The position numbers and the translations under genes are program-made. From Azolla caroliniana (Eukaryota > Polypodiophyta): a DNA stretch of 64,000 bases. The DNA is taken from assembly GCA_043228905.1 (NCBI GenBank), contig JBHGNT010000002.1:20894001-20958000 (forward strand), read 5' to 3'. This document shows, one piece after another, positions 18,131-31,609 of the stretch; position 1 is the first letter of the stretch; each line of letters opens with the position of its first letter. The notes under the pieces are model-generated. The model was not told the origin of the DNA and searched no databases. It worked only from the letters and a program-made list of their open reading frames with translations.

Positions 18131-21100
18131 AGGTGCACTTGGATGATGGAAGAGTACAATACATCAACGGGGCGATTTATTCATTAGGAATTTCTATTGA
18201 TACTTATATAGAGGAAGTAGACTTCCATGTAATGAATGTTTGTACCATTGATGTAATACTAGGTTATCCTTGGTTTTTTAATAAAAATTCTTCTTTATCT
18301 ATTGATTGGGTTCACCATTCCATTACCTTTGTATTGAACGATTGTACTCATTTTATTCAATGTGTAAATAAACAATCTCTTTCGATTGTTTCCTCTCCAT
18401 CAATATTCGAGTTGTCTTGTTCTTCTTTATTTTATTGTGTACTTGATCCAAACATTCATGTTTATAATATCAATAATGTCTTGGGTCAATTATCATATTT
18501 TAAACAACAACAATTGGATGAAATCTTAAATGATTTTCGTGATGTTTTTCCGAGTGAACTACCAGATGGGTTTCCTCCTAAACGTACTATAGAACATTGT
18601 ATAGATATTGTACCTGGCTTTGCACCAATAAGTATACCTCCTAATCACTTAAGTCAATCCAAATAGGATGAGGTATCTAAGCAACTCAAGGACTATTTAC
18701 GAATGGGTTATATACCTTAAAGTAAATCTCCATGGGGTGCACATGTGCTCTTGGTAAAAAAGAAAGAGGGCACATGGTGTATGGGTATTAATTATTGATG
18801 CTTGAATAAAGTGACGATCAAGAATTCATATCCATAGCCCTGGGTTGACGATCTGATTGACCGTCTCCAGGGAGCTCAGTATTTTACGAAACTTGATCTC
18901 CGTACGGGCTACCATCAAATTCGTATAAGTGAGGAAGATGTTCCTAAAATGACATTCGTACGTGCTATGGCCATTATGAGTTTTTGGTTATGCCTTTTGG
19001 TTTGACCAATGGTCTGACCACATTTCAACAAGAAATGAATGACGTTTTCCAAGAACAACTTGGAAAATTTGCCATTATTTTCTTGGATGATATTCTAGTT
19101 TATAGCCGTACATTAGAAGAACATACTAAACAAATCCACTTTGTTTTACAAACATTGCATGATAAACAATTCTATGCGAAGATCTCAAAATGTGAGTTCT
19201 TCAAGAAATCAATTACTTATCTTGGACATTTCATAACTAAATGAGGAGTTGAAATTGATCCTTCTCGCATTGCGCAAGTCAAACTTTGGCCCAGTCTTCG
19301 GAATATTCAAAAAGTTCGATCATTCCTTGGTTTTGTCGGGTTTTTGCGAAAATCTCTTTGTAATTGTACTCCCAATTGACGACACCGTTTATTGATCTTC
19401 TCAAAGGTCAAACACGTAAGTCTACAAAACCTATTGTGTGGAATGCTACACTAGACCTCACCTTTAAGGAATTCAAGGACCTGGTGTGCAAGGTTCCTTT
19501 GCTTTTTTTACCAGATCCTTCAAAACCTTTTTAGGTTGAAACCTTTTCAGGTGCCGTCCTGTATGAAGATGGTAAACCAATAGCATTTGAGAGTAAGAAA
19601 CTTGATTGTACTCAGTGTCAATATATTGTGCAAGAAAAAGAATTATTTGCAGTTATTCATGCGCTCAAGACATGGCACCATTATCTTTATGGAAATCATT
19701 TTGTGGTAACTACGGACCACGAGTTCTTGAAATATTTTTGTGACCAATAAGACCTGAAAGGTCGTAAGGTAGGATGGGTAGATCTCATCCATGACTTTGA
19801 TTTTTCCATATGATATCGTAAAGGTTCCATGAACGCTATCGCTGATGCACCAAGTCACATCCGTGAAGTTAACATGCTTAGCTTCACTAAAATAACATCA
19901 TATCTTTATGATCACCTTTGAGGAAAGTATCCTGATGACAGTTATTTTGCGAAATACTGGGCAAGATTTGAGTCTGGAATAGACACCACCACATCCTCGA
20001 AGGAATCCTTCAACATTGCTAACTATCTCCTCTACCGTAATGGGAAGGTTTGTGTTCCAAATTTGCCTGAGGTCAAAAAGAGAATTCTTTTTGAATGCCA
20101 TGATGCATCCTCAGTAGGGCACCCTGGAATACATCACACACTCGTTCTCATCTCCACTCAATTCTATTGGCCGAAGAAGCATCCTGACATACATAATTAT
20201 GTGACTAAATGTCACTAGTGTCAAGTTAACAAAGTCAAACGACTTAAAGCTGCAAGACTTTTACATTCCTTGGACATTCCCAATAATAAGTGGGAAAGTA
20301 TATCCATGGATTTTATTGTTAGCATTCCTCGCACCCAAAAAGGTCATGATGCCATCTGGGTTGTGGTTGATCGACTATAAAAAATGGCCAGATTTATTGC
20401 TACAAAAACCACGGTAACAGCTCCTAAATTGGCTTACCAACTTATTGATGAGTTATTTTGTTTTTATGGATTACGGATGGATATCGTGAGTGATCGAGAT
20501 CCAAAGTTTACTAGTGACTTTTGGACACAAGTCTTTAATAAGTTAGAAACTACATTGAGCATGAGCTCCATGGATCATCCTCAATCTGATGGACAGACAG
20601 AATGAGTAAATAAAATTATTGAGGACATGCTCTGTGCATATGTTGGTACAAAACCAACAAAATGGGAATGTTATCTCCCAATTTTGGAGTTTGCTTATAA
20701 CAACTCCAACCATACATCGACGAGATATAGTCATTTTATGTTGATGTATGGTTTTCAGCTATGAACTCGATTGATGTTAATATACATCATGATGAGTTGC
20801 CAAGTACACAACTTTCTTCGGGATATGCAAGATATGTTGCACATTGCACGAGATAATATAAAAATAGCTCAAGATAGAGCACATTTTTATGTTGATCATT
20901 ATAAGTAACCTCGTGTATTTAACCCTGGACAGAAGGTATTTTTACGTGTACTTAACAATTCTAAGACATTGTCAACGGGTAAGTGCGCTAAGTTAGCCCC
21001 ATTGTTTTGTTGACCTTTTACAGTTCTCAAATGCATTGCTTCATCAACCTATCGTCTCAATCTTCCTGATGGCATTGATATCCATCAAGTTTTTCATGTA

Positions 21101-21360
21101 AGTTATCTAAAAGAACTTCTTGGTTCTGGCGACAATACAGTTACAGTAGAAACTCTGGTTACTTTTGAAGAATTATCTTCTAAACCACATGTACTAGAAA
21201 GAATTTTTGATGTTAGAAAAAAATTTGCGTTCGAAAATAATCCGAGAATTTAAAATTAAATGGATGGATAAATCTATTAAAGATGGCACATGGGAACATG
21301 AAAATACTCTTAGAAGTAACTTCCTAACTTTCCATTGCAAGAGTGCAATGTTTTAAAGAG
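18131..21360 (+). pseudogene. Element F pol: RT, RNase H, integrase, chromodomain
   Basis: A heavily mutated Ty3/gypsy Pol with more than ten stops. Recognisable in order: protease end (GYPWFFNKN); RT ([52 protein letters not shown]); RNase H (YIVQEKELFAVIHALKTW, VVTTDHEFLKYF); integrase (GHPGIHHTLVLI, MDFIVSIPR, DIVSDRDPKFTSDFW, HPQSDGQTE); and a chromodomain remnant (IKWMDKSI, TWEHENTL). This is a chromovirus-type plan, much older than A-C. Confidence 0.88.
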
Positions 21361-21823
21361 GGGGAGTATGTTATGGGCATGACCGTATAATATCCCGTGG
21401 TGAGCATGTATCGTAGTGTTCTATACACGTGGATAAAGTGTGAGGGTTAAATGAGAGTGTAAAGAAGGGGAGGATTACTTTTAATACTCGGCATTGAGCA
21501 ACCCATTAGGCCAAGTGTGAACTTGCATGGGGGCCTTGGGTCTGGCTATAAATGTGAGGCCTAGCTACTCTCATTTCATCATCTCTTGACTACATTGAGA
21601 CTCCATTCTTGTGGTGGGTCAACTCTTGTGGTGAGCGCGACAACACTAGGTACAACTCGACGCCACGTCGGTGGTATGTGATGTTGATCAAGGCTCGAGT
21701 CCATCTCGATCCCTTCACTCGGGGGTGGTCAGGTGGATCGACACCCTTCTTTCTCTCTCTCCTTTCTATCTATCTATTTTTTATATCCTTATCTCATGCT
21801 TACTTTAGATCTAAGCTCTAACA
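21354..21823 (+). repeat. Polypurine tract and 3' LTR of element F
   Basis: AAAGAGGGGGAG (21354-21366) is followed by TGTTATGGGC at 21369. The LTR ends CTCTAACA at 21823 (455 bp), and its ends are inverted (TGTTA/TAACA). No partner LTR is in the window. Confidence 0.78.
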
Positions 21824-24117
21824 CGTGCACTATGCATTTATGATTAACAAGGTTGTGCCCATTGCGACTCTCACTCTTGGTCAGGAAATCTTCAAGAAGC
21901 TAACAAAGACATAACATATGCGGCTCCCTACCGAATTTAATGAGGAAAACAAATAAACACCCCCAATAACCAAAGGTAAATACAAGTTGAAGTAATTTCA
22001 TCTTGTTGACTTGAACACATGTTTTTGGTTACAACAAGGTAAGTTGAAATCAAAGAGCATCATAACAACTAACTTGAGCACAAACATGATCGTCAACAAT
22101 GTAAGTGACTAGTGCATAAGGAAGCAAGTCTTGAGTAAAGAAGATTTAGTCATCGTGAAATGGATATCTCAAGTGAAGAATATGTGATCGAGAAAACAAA
22201 ATCAAATCATGTGAACTTTAACACCAACACACTTGAGGGATAGACATGTTCAAAAGGCAATAGACAAATACATGCTTGAGTGCAAAACAATTTATCAGCG
22301 ACCAACGCTATTGGTAGAAAAATGGGCTCATGAAGTGGAGACTACTTTAATATGTAGCTCTCATAAAAAGAAAAAACAAAAATTGAAGAACAATGCGTTT
22401 AGAGACAAGATACATGCGTTGTAGAGCACATTCCTCTTAAGAGAATAAAAATAAATAGAAAACAAAAATCAAGCAAGGTCAAAATTCTACCATGAACATC
22501 CCATCAAATGTTGGCTCTCAACCAACGCACTACCTCCCCCACCTCCGTAATAGAGTTGATGCATGAACATTTTCATCAACCTATGGTGGATGTGCTCCTT
22601 GATTTGTACCCCCTAATGTAACTTACCCCATATCCCCAACATTTGCACCCCATCCCCTTTTGCCTCGATGTGTTTCTATTCTCCTTCCCCTACAACTATC
22701 CCTTGGTGAAGACATCCAACCCCCACTATCCCTTGCCGAAACTATCAATATGTTCATCAATAGTGTAGTAAGAAGTCAACATGGCTTTAGCATCTTTAGC
22801 TTAACTTCTTTCTTCTTCTTGGCATCCAATTCATTCGACCTTAATAACACATCCTTGACATGGCCCAACCCATATTTAGTTATAATTCACATTGTGCTCC
22901 TTATCAAAGCATGGGAATGGTTACATGACATGAAAAATCCTACCTCTAAACCACCCAACAAGCAACCTCTGTAATGTCGCCACTTCTTTGACAATCCACA
23001 CATGAACACATAGCCTAAAAATTGATGTGCTACCCACTCTTCCAATTCACAAACCCCACTTTTACCCCCTCCCATGATGATACCCTTGGTTAGATTACAA
23101 AACTAGCAAGAGGATGTCCCTAGAACTCCTCTATAATCGTCTTGCCTTTCCTACACTTTACCAACACAAATGAACAAAACCTTGGATTCTGAAGGTCATG
23201 AAAAACTTCATCAATGACTACAACATCCCATTATGATTCAAATTATACTCATGTCAAAGCAAGGGGATGGTTCCATGGCATGCTTAAAAATGAAAGGTAG
23301 GTCAATAAGCACATATTACAAACATTTTAAAATGGAGGATAAGAATTAATAATCAAATAGGTAATCTAGCCCCAAATATTCTCTCTCTCAAATTAATGCC
23401 ATCATGAATGTTATACACAATGGTGAAGACACATTCATAATTTGGCCTCTTTAAACAACAACGACTACTTTAAATTGTGAGACTATTCATAATAAATAAA
23501 TTCTACGCCTTCCCAACATGTGTCCTCTCTGGTCAGTAAACCATGAATTCCAAATTAGGGGTTATCTACAGAATTCAGATTATGTTTTTAGCAATGTCTT
23601 AACTAAATCAAGAGAAACATCTTTCCATGCATTAAGAACAGATCGAGCAAATTTGTCTTCCCAGTTTGTACTAGATGTGCATGGGCAGAATTAGATCATG
23701 GGCAAGCACAATCTATAGGTGCATGGACAATAACCTATAGATCAACAATATAAGGGGTGGGAAGATAATGTATTCTGCAATACAAAATGCCCTTTCCAAA
23801 AATAAACTACTTCCATTAGTTAAGAAAAAATACATAGGATAATATACAACTCATATGTTACAAGCCAATTTGCATGGCTACAAGAAAACAACATGTATAA
23901 ATAAAGCAACAAAGCCTCAACACAATATTACTCGATAGAATCCCCTCAACATGAGCCTCACACAACCCGCATTCAGCAAAGACATCCTCCAATCTCTTCA
24001 CTATTCGACACCCACCTCTATGTTTGGTACCCTTGGGGGAAACAACCACCGGGCTGGCTAATAAATCCACTTTGCATTGACATCCACCATATGTAGCATC
24101 GGAGAACCTCTCCATTT
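21824..24117. other. No gene recognised
   Basis: AT-rich sequence with only short open frames and no family I recognise. A diverged duplicate phrase of about 50 bp occurs near 22887-22935 and 23238-23285, so part of it is old repetitive DNA. The frame 24115-23858 may be a decayed tail of the adjacent LINE. Confidence 0.5.
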
Positions 24118-26580
24118 TAGAAGGAAGTGGTATCTAGCTTCTTCACTCGCGTCAGAGGGCCCTTGAAGGCTGTCAAACTTTCCTTGTAGCGTAGAATCAG
24201 ATTAAACCAAATCATCATTAAACTCTTAGCCGATGGGGTTCGCTTCCCAATAAATGACTCCTTGCACCTAGATACCCACACTTGCTAAACAATAAGGCCA
24301 ACCACTAAAAACCAAATATCTATGTACCATTCTTGTATGTAGAATGAACCTCCTTGAGCTGAAAGTTGTATAGTTCTATTCACCGCCTTTAAAGAATGAC
24401 TATTTCCATTCCACCCATGAAACCATGCAGCTGATTCAGTAGCTAACCAAACAACTGCTACACTTGATACCTGAACTTCAACCCCCCATCGAGCCAAAAT
24501 TCTTAAGCTCCTTTTCCAAACTTCTTGGGCTCGTGGGCAACTTCACGTGATTTACCTTGTTTGCCCCTCCACGTGTATTTTGTAGGATCCCATTCTAAAC
24601 ACTCGAGTGGATTTCCTTCAACTACATACAAGATCCAATCATCCTCAATGTCATCGATTGATGGCTTCACTGTCCATTTCTTACCGTCTCGTGCCACAAT
24701 TCTAATCGGGGACCAATGAGCACCTGCAACTACTGATCCCAACTGGATGATCTTCCCATTCTTTCCTAGACCCTTGGCATTGATAACTTTTCTGGTATCA
24801 TCACATTGTCTGAACCATTCACCCTCTTCGCCATTACTAATAGGAATAGAGAAAACAACTTTATCGACTAGGTCAAGCATCTTCCTGCCATTTCTGAATT
24901 TTCCCGTGTCTTCATATAATTTATCTCGATTACTAGGGGACAACTGCATCCAATTTTCCATTGAATGAATCCCAACACCATGCAATATAGCCCACGACAT
25001 ACCCTATCTCTTACCAAGAATCTTTCCCTCGGTTGACTTTAAGGTCTCGTTCCACAATAGGGGTTGGTGCATCCATTCAACATTAGTACTTGGACCTATA
25101 TGACTAAGATGTCCACAGAGCATACCCCACGCCTTCATCACTGACATAGATGTGCGATCATCCAACTGATTAGATTTCCTAAGCTTTAAGTCCATACAAA
25201 ATAGCCATGATTTATGTGGCTTCCAATGCTCACCATGTCGTGGACCCCAAAGGATGCTCCTATTAAAAATCAGCGGTTTCCATAAGTGATTTCTGGGAAA
25301 CAAGCTCCTTACCAATACCTTACATAGCAATGATTGACTTTGTACTCTAGGGCCAATCAATCCTAAAACCCCCTTACTTTTGGGAAGAATCAACGTAGAC
25401 CATGATACTTTAGCTGCCGCGTTGTCTTCCCTATTCCCAGCCCATAGAAAGCCCCTAATACACGCTTTAACAATACGAATAATATGCCTGTCAAACATCC
25501 ACAGTGAGACCGCATGCCACAACGTAGATAGGAGCACATGGTTAGCTACTATGATCCTGCCAGCTAATGATAAATTCATCCCTAACTAGATGCGGATTTT
25601 GTCGCAAATTTTACTTTGAATTTGTTGCAACTATATTCTTTTGTCGATATCTACACCAATCCACATTCCTAGATATCTGGTGCCTTCCCCTTTTGCAATC
25701 CATCTGAATTCAACATTTGGTTTCCATACCGGCTCTACCTCCGAGCTAATCCCGAAACCCTTGGACTTATTTGAATTGATGGTGACTCCCGATGCTTTGC
25801 AAAAATGATCGATAGCAATCTGTGCCCTCCCCATATTCACTTCATTACCTTCGAGGTATAGCATCATATCGTCCGCGAACTCCAAGTCGAGCAAGACTTC
25901 CTTGTGTTAGGGATTGAAAGACCATGTAAATTTGCCACCTAATTATTCAAAAAGGCAAACATTGCTTTGGTAATAAAGAGGAATAGAAAGGGGGCGAGAG
26001 GACAACCTTGCCTGATGGATCTAGTTAGAGAGATTCTAGCTCCTTTCTCCATGCAATCAACACCTTGAGCCATTCCTATATAAGGCTTGAGCAGCACACC
26101 TCCATTCCCACGCTAGCTCACCTTCATCACTTCTTCAAGGAAATACCATTGCACTCGATCATAGGCTTTCTCGAAGTCAAGCATCAAACAAGCTAAGTTT
26201 TGCTTGGTCTCCATCACCGTCGCAACAGCCTCCCAAAACAATATCACATTGTCCATAATAGATTGATGCTCCATGAAACCGGTTTGATTGGTGTGGATGA
26301 TATCTCCTAGAAAAGGCTTGACTCTTTGCATTAGTATGTTAGCAAAATGTTAGCAAAATTTTGATAAATGGGCCTCCATTGTCTAGTCTCGTGTGACAAC
26401 TTCTTCGATTTAGGAATCAGGTATAACAATCCTTCATTGAAGTTGCTTGACATCCTTCTCGATCTCCACATTTCTTGGAATTCAGCTTCCAAACTAGGAA
26501 AAGTATGCTCCCAGAATTCCACGAAGAAGGTTTTGGGAAGGCTGTCAACTCCAGGGCAAGCCCTGCTATGAATCCTATGG
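24118..26580 (-). pseudogene. L1-like LINE remnant (RT and C-terminal region)
   Basis: A minus-strand non-LTR retrotransposon. From right to left in sense order: RT entry (GLLYLIPKSKKLSHETRQWRP), HTNQTGFMEHQSIMDN, palm motif A (LMLDFEKAYDRVQW), motif B (IRQGCPLAPFLF), motif C (LEFADDMMLYLEG), thumb (TRYLGMWIGVDID). Then comes the long C-terminal region typical of plant L1 ORF2 (MNLSLAGRIIVANHVLLSTL, GFLWAGNRED, WSTLILPKSKGVLGL). The endonuclease and ORF1 are missing, so it is truncated. There are about six frame breaks. Confidence 0.85.
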
Positions 26581-26839
26581 TAGGTTAATCTTTACACCTA
26601 TGGAAAATGATTTGTTTAGGTTTTGTTTACATAAAGAAGTGAGGGTGATTGTAAATGATGGATCAAATTGGATCTTAGACCCGGATCCTCAAAAGGTGAA
26701 TTAATTTTTGGGAGATTTTGATTATGGAAAGGAGACCAATATCTAGATTAACTTGCGATCTTGGAGAATTGTATTGGAAGGTGTGGGTTCAAGATCACAT
26801 CAAATACATGCCTTTTCTTTCAATATTCTATGAAGATTG

Positions 26840-27655
26840 GTAGGAAAATATTAGGTGCTAGATCATGGAAAGAACCAACCACAAATGTTGTTTGGAGATG
26901 AAATGGACTTTCTCCACAACATCTCAAATAATTTTGGAAATGGCTATGGGGTATAAAGATGAGTAAGTTGTATGTTTCCGATGGTTGTTGGTTCATAATG
27001 TTATACCAGTTAATGGGTGGCGAAAAGGAAATGTAGACAAGATCTGTCCTTTCTGTATGGATTTTAATAGAGGTTGCTATGGAAACAAATCATAAGATTA
27101 TTAACTCCAGTATATCCTAGAGCAGTGTATACATGGGGTGCAATATTATGAGTGGTGGTACATGATAAACCTATGGTATATGAACATGAGGAGGTTGCAA
27201 ATGCTATTGTGATGAGACATGGTTTGATGGAATTTTTTTTTATCCCTTTGATCCACAAATACAAACTAATAAACCTCAAATATGGCAATTGGTAAGTAGT
27301 ATTACAATTTGGTATATTTGGAAGGCTCGATGTTTGAAGGTATTTCAAAATGTGAATGAAAGTCTAGCCCAAATAATTTTGGGAATTTGGATAGAGATTG
27401 TGCATAATCTGAAAAGGTTGTTGGATGGTATAAAAGGTAATATGCACCATCTGGGACCTAGATATATTTTATAGATGACTTTTTGATAAGATGGAGTGGT
27501 TTTACTCGACACCAAAGTATTTATTTAAGCCGATGATTAGAATTTAGAAAAATATAGGGGATCTGTGGATATCTTGTTTGTTTAACCTTATGCGTTTTCT
27601 AATACTAATGTTGTATCTTTTTTTGGAAATAAATAAATAAATAAATAAATAATTC
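26840..27655 (+). pseudogene. 3' end of a plus-strand LINE with (AAAT)n tail
   Basis: Short frames resemble the zf-RVT tail of plant L1 ORF2: LSPQHLKQFWKWLWGIKMSK near 26910 and SSITIWYIWKARCLKVFQN at 27295. About 180 bp after the last stop is an (AAAT)n tract at 27627-27652, consistent with a LINE 3' end. It is on the opposite strand to the neighbouring LINE. Confidence 0.6.
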
Positions 27656-28614
27656 TATGTAAATTCAAGAATGTCCTTGTGAGTGGGAAATAATAGGAGG
27701 CTCTTGATAGTCTAATCTTCATTTTTTTCTCCAACCTTCTATTCTCAGTATTCATCTATGTAAGGTTTAGTTCTATTTGTTTGGAGGTTGACTTACAATG
27801 TGACACCCTAAACGTTTTGAGCATTGAATGGACAATCCAACGTCATGACATTTATTTCGAGATAAAGCATCTCTATGTTCTTGTGATATATCCCTACATC
27901 TAGAGATAAATGCAATTGGCCAAGATCCATTACCTTGAATTTGTGACCAAGATTGTCTTTAGTATTTCCTATGAGAACAATGTGATGTCATCAACATACA
28001 ATACAATTTACTATCTCCCCATGTTTAGCTTTGACATAGAGGGAATGATGCCTTGTATCTGTCCTGAAGTCAATTTTAGTGAGGAATCCATGAATCCACT
28101 TGACCTAGGCCCCTTGTGTATACTTCAACCACAAAGTGAAGACCTTTTATTAGAATTGGGTGCATTAAAACCCAAGGATTTTTCAATGATGTAGATAGTT
28201 TTGATCCTTGGAGGTTCGAATGTGTCTAGCTTCGAAATCATTTAAGGAACCGGTGAAGGCCTCTTAATGAAAAACTTATAATTTCTAGTAATTTCTCGTA
28301 GATTCCACTAGAGTTGCCTCCAAAAGTGTTGCTCAATAACAAGTGCAAAATGTTTATAGCTATTCTACCATGTTAAATATTGTGCCAAAAATAGAGAATC
28401 CTTATAGATGTAGTCTTCATCAAGAACAATGGAGAACAGAAGGATTTAGGAAAGGAGAAACAAGGGCTCAAACATGACTAATATATTGCAATAGCAAGAT
28501 CCATACAAAGTCAAGAGCACTAGCTAATATGCTCACATGGGAGTATAAATACAACTTGGATTGTATTGAAGAACTAACCTTATAAATCTCCCTAATGTTC
28601 CTATAATACAATGG
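27656..28614. other. No gene recognised
   Basis: The plus-strand frame at 27910-28194 (94 codons) has no recognisable motif. The remainder is AT-rich and shows no coding or structural signal. It is probably old flanking DNA of the copia element. Confidence 0.45.
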
Positions 28615-29056
28615 TGTTGAGCGAGCAAGCTCAACTGGATCCGAATTGGTTGAATAAGCTTGAGCCAGATCAGTATCTGGAACGAAGAACCGGATGATAT
28701 CCGGATCAGTATCCGGAACCAGGAGCCGGATTCAAATGTGAACTGGAAGGCTAGTAGTAGCCTATATGCGTCTAGACTACTAGGTAGTCAGGGTCCTCGT
28801 AGTTAGTGCCAGTCGCTCGTATGAGCATTGAAGTACATGGTGCTTCCGTCAGTCCTCCTAGGACTTGTATAAATAGTGTTGTCAAGCATATTGTATGGAT
28901 AGAGTTACAGAGTGTTACTTTTTTTAATAGAGTTTATGTTTTGCTCTCTCTCTGTCTCTCCCGCGCATATTCTCTGTGTTTAGCTTCCATTGAACCTTTC
29001 TCTCAACTGTTGCTATCCAGTAGAGCTGGTTTGTAATATGCTTCTGCACGTTAACA
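28615..29056 (+). repeat. 5' LTR of copia-like element L (442 bp)
   Basis: TGTTGAGCGAGC at 28615 to CACGTTAACA at 29056, with inverted ends (TGTTGA, TTAACA). It is followed after six bases by a tRNA-iMet-type primer site. U3 holds repeated GGATCCG-like/CCGGATC motifs (28636-28735). Confidence 0.82.
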
Positions 29057-29062
29057 TTTACA

Positions 29063-29075
29063 TGGTATTAGAGCG
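29063..29075 (+). other. Primer-binding site of element L (tRNA-iMet type)
   Basis: TGGTATTAGAGCG differs by one base from the classical TGGTATCAGAGC site of plant copia elements. Confidence 0.8.
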
Positions 29076-29167
29076 TGAGGGTTGAGAACCTCTGCAGCCG
29101 ACAAACGCTTTCAAAGACAAACCCTGATACCCGGTAAGGATAGACAGAGAAAGATACGGATAGAGGT

Positions 29168-29995
29168 ATGGCGAGTTCACTACCCATAGAGAAGCTCGAC
29201 TGGAGCAACTATGCGTCTTGGTCATATAAAATGCACCAGTACTTGCTGGGGCATGGATATTGGAGCTACGTGGAAGGAACCAATGAGATAGCGCCGGAGC
29301 CGGCACACAAGGACTTCCTGGCATGGGAGCAAGGAGCGAGCCGAGTATTGTACTGCCTCGCGTCCTGTGTGTACGATCAGATGCTCGGCTACATCAAGGA
29401 TACAAAGATGCCGAAGGACGCTTGGGAAAATCTACGGAAGATTTTCGCCGCAAGTACCATAACCTGAAAGTTGCAGCTCCGGCAAGAGCTGAACAACATC
29501 CGGCAAAGGGATATGTCCGTGACCGACTACACCACCAAGATAAAGGAGATTTGTGACGCGCTTGGGTCCATCAACATGACGGTGGACGAAGACGAGATGG
29601 TCCAAATCTGCCTCGGTGGTGTAGCACAATGGTACGGACCAATCCGGATGGCAATCTGCACCCTGCAGAAGCCACCGTCCTTCTTCGACTTACAATCAAT
29701 GTTGATGGTCAAAGAAAACCACACGAGTGGGTCGAGGACCACTCAATCGGACAACCAAATGTTGTATACAAAGGCGGATCAGCCCCATGGACGTGGAGAA
29801 CGAGGTGTGTTGGCATGCAATGGAGGCGGCCGACAAGAGCAGGACCGAATGCATAGGGATGGTGCCGACAACAGTTCCGAACCCTCCACAAGCTGGGGGA
29901 GTCAAGTCGGAGCTAGAAACCGACAATCGAAAGCCGACACGGAATGTTGGTATTGTGACAAGAAAGGCCATTAGGAAAGCGAGTGCTGGAAAAAG
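29168..29995 (+). pseudogene. Element L Gag (copia type)
   Basis: ATG 29168 opens MASSLPIEKLDWSNYASWSY, the classic copia Gag start, with UBN2-type capsid features (LPRVLC in the other frame, LRQELNNIRQRDMSVTDYT, ICDALGSINMTVDEDEMVQI). A CCHC knuckle, CWYCDKKGH-stop-ESEC, sits near 29945-29985. In-frame stops at 29465 (TGA) and 29972 (TAG) break it. Confidence 0.88.
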
Positions 29996-30041
29996 CGCGC
30001 CGATTCGGACAAATCCGGAAAACCGACAATGATCACACTAT

Positions 30042-31225
30042 GTGGAAGGATCGGAAGGATCCGGAACCAGGAAGACCGGTAAAGGGCCGGCCTTGGTGAT
30101 GAATCACAAGGCTAACTCGATGAAGAAGACTACTTCCAAATCAGAGGAAGTATGGTACGCTGATTCCGGAGCATCCAACTACATGATGAGCCATGAAGAG
30201 TGGTTCTCTTTTTTGGAGAAACTGGAACAACTAGGGATTGTCGAAACCGGAGACAATACCCCTCACCGGATTGTGCATGTCGGAGAAGTCCCTTTAAGCC
30301 ACGTCGGACATTGACAAGCCATGAAGAGTGGTTCTCTTTTTTGGAGAAACCGGAACAACTGGGTATTGTCGAAAACGGAGACGACACCCCTCATCGGATT
30401 GTATGAATCTACTACATGTTCTGACTATCACAAAGAACCTGGTGTCGGTCAGACAAATCGTTGACCAGGGAATGTAGGTGCGGTTTACGCACCTCGGGTG
30501 CTTCATCCAAGAAGAAGGCCGGATAATTGCGCAAGGGCGCAAAGAAGGGAGGATGTTCATCCTCAACACTAATGACGTCGGCACTGCCATGTTTGCCAAA
30601 GGATAGAAGATTGAATCAGACATTGATCTGTAGCATAAGCAGATCGGCCACATCAACTACCGGAGGCTTCAAGATCTGCAATCGAAACATTGTGTGTTCG
30701 GATTGCCGAAGTTTAGTGGCCAGAAGGCCCAAATATGTGAAGCCTGCCAACTCGGGAAGCAACATCAACTTCCCTTCCTCACCGAATGAAACCGGACCCG
30801 TAACAAGCTCGACTTAATCCACTCGGATGTATGGGGACCAAGACAAAAAGTTAGTCTTGGCGGGAGTCAGTATTTCGTCTCCTTCATCGACAACTGTAGC
30901 CGGCACACGTGGATCTACCTCATCGAGAAGAAAAGCAAAGTCTTCAACTGTTTCCGGAACCTTCAAAGCTTAGTTGAAAGGGAAACGGAGAGGAAGATAA
31001 AGTTCCTATGTTCGGATGGCGGAAAAGAATACTTTTCCGGCCAATTCAATAGTTATTTGTAGCAGAACGAAATTCGGAGAGAATTCAGTTGCCGATACAT
31101 ACCGGAACAAAATGGTGTGGCCGAGAGAAAGAACCGGTTGATTGTCGACGCGGCAAGGGCAATGCTAGAGGAGAAGAGCATGCCCAAATTCTACTAGGTT
31201 GAGGCCGTCCAGACGGCCTGTGGTC
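30042..31225 (+). pseudogene. Element L protease and integrase
   Basis: Protease core VWYADSGASNYMMS near 30150. Then the GAG-pre-integrase domain (CEACQLGKQHQLPF) and integrase core (DLIHSDVWGPRQKVSLGG, SFIDNCSRHTWIYLI, CSDGGKEYFSGQFNSYL, PEQNGVAERKNRLIVDAA) carrying D, D and E. Several stops and a frameshifting internal duplication (30189-30402) are present. It ends at 31225, where an LTR begins. Confidence 0.87.
30189..30402 (+). repeat. Direct duplication inside L protease
   Basis: About 86 bp starting AGCCATGAAGAGTGG occurs at 30189-30274 and again at 30317-30402 with a handful of differences. The second copy disrupts the reading frame. Confidence 0.85.
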
Positions 31226-31609
31226 TGTCGGAATCGTAACTGACGGATTGAAGCGCAGAAACATTATAATATAGTAAAGCGTTAAGAAACGCATGTAACG
31301 GTTCAAGCGGGAAGCGTTAACGGCTAAAAGCCTTGTGTATATAAAGGGTAGAAATCCTCTGTAAGAGGTGCGTGTAATTTTGGGAGTATAGAGCGTATTT
31401 CTAATAGAATACTATCTTCTCTGATCTTTGTACATATCTGTGGTTTTCTCTACTGCGTTCTTTGTTTCTCTGTTGCGTACTGTTAATCGTAATGGTGTAG
31501 GTGTAAGTGTGGATACTAGTGCACTTTCTAAGGAGTTCGGTTGTAGCTGTTCCCCCTTATACGCGACTAGGATACAAGGGAGTATCCCATTACGATTTAC
31601 GGTACGACA
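31226..31609 (+). repeat. Solo LTR-like sequence in element L
   Basis: TGTCGGAATCG at 31226 to GTACGACA at 31609 (384 bp). It has a TATATAAAG box near 31337. It is not related in sequence to the L LTR. The flanking five bases (TGGTC, GTTCT) do not match, and about 200 codons of L are missing at this point. The insertion was therefore accompanied by deletion or is a recombination product. Confidence 0.6.

Noticed and set aside
22660-22974. A 104-codon plus-strand frame in the 21.8-24.1 kb interval
   Set aside because: Biased composition, no motif, no start context or partner exons; treated as chance.
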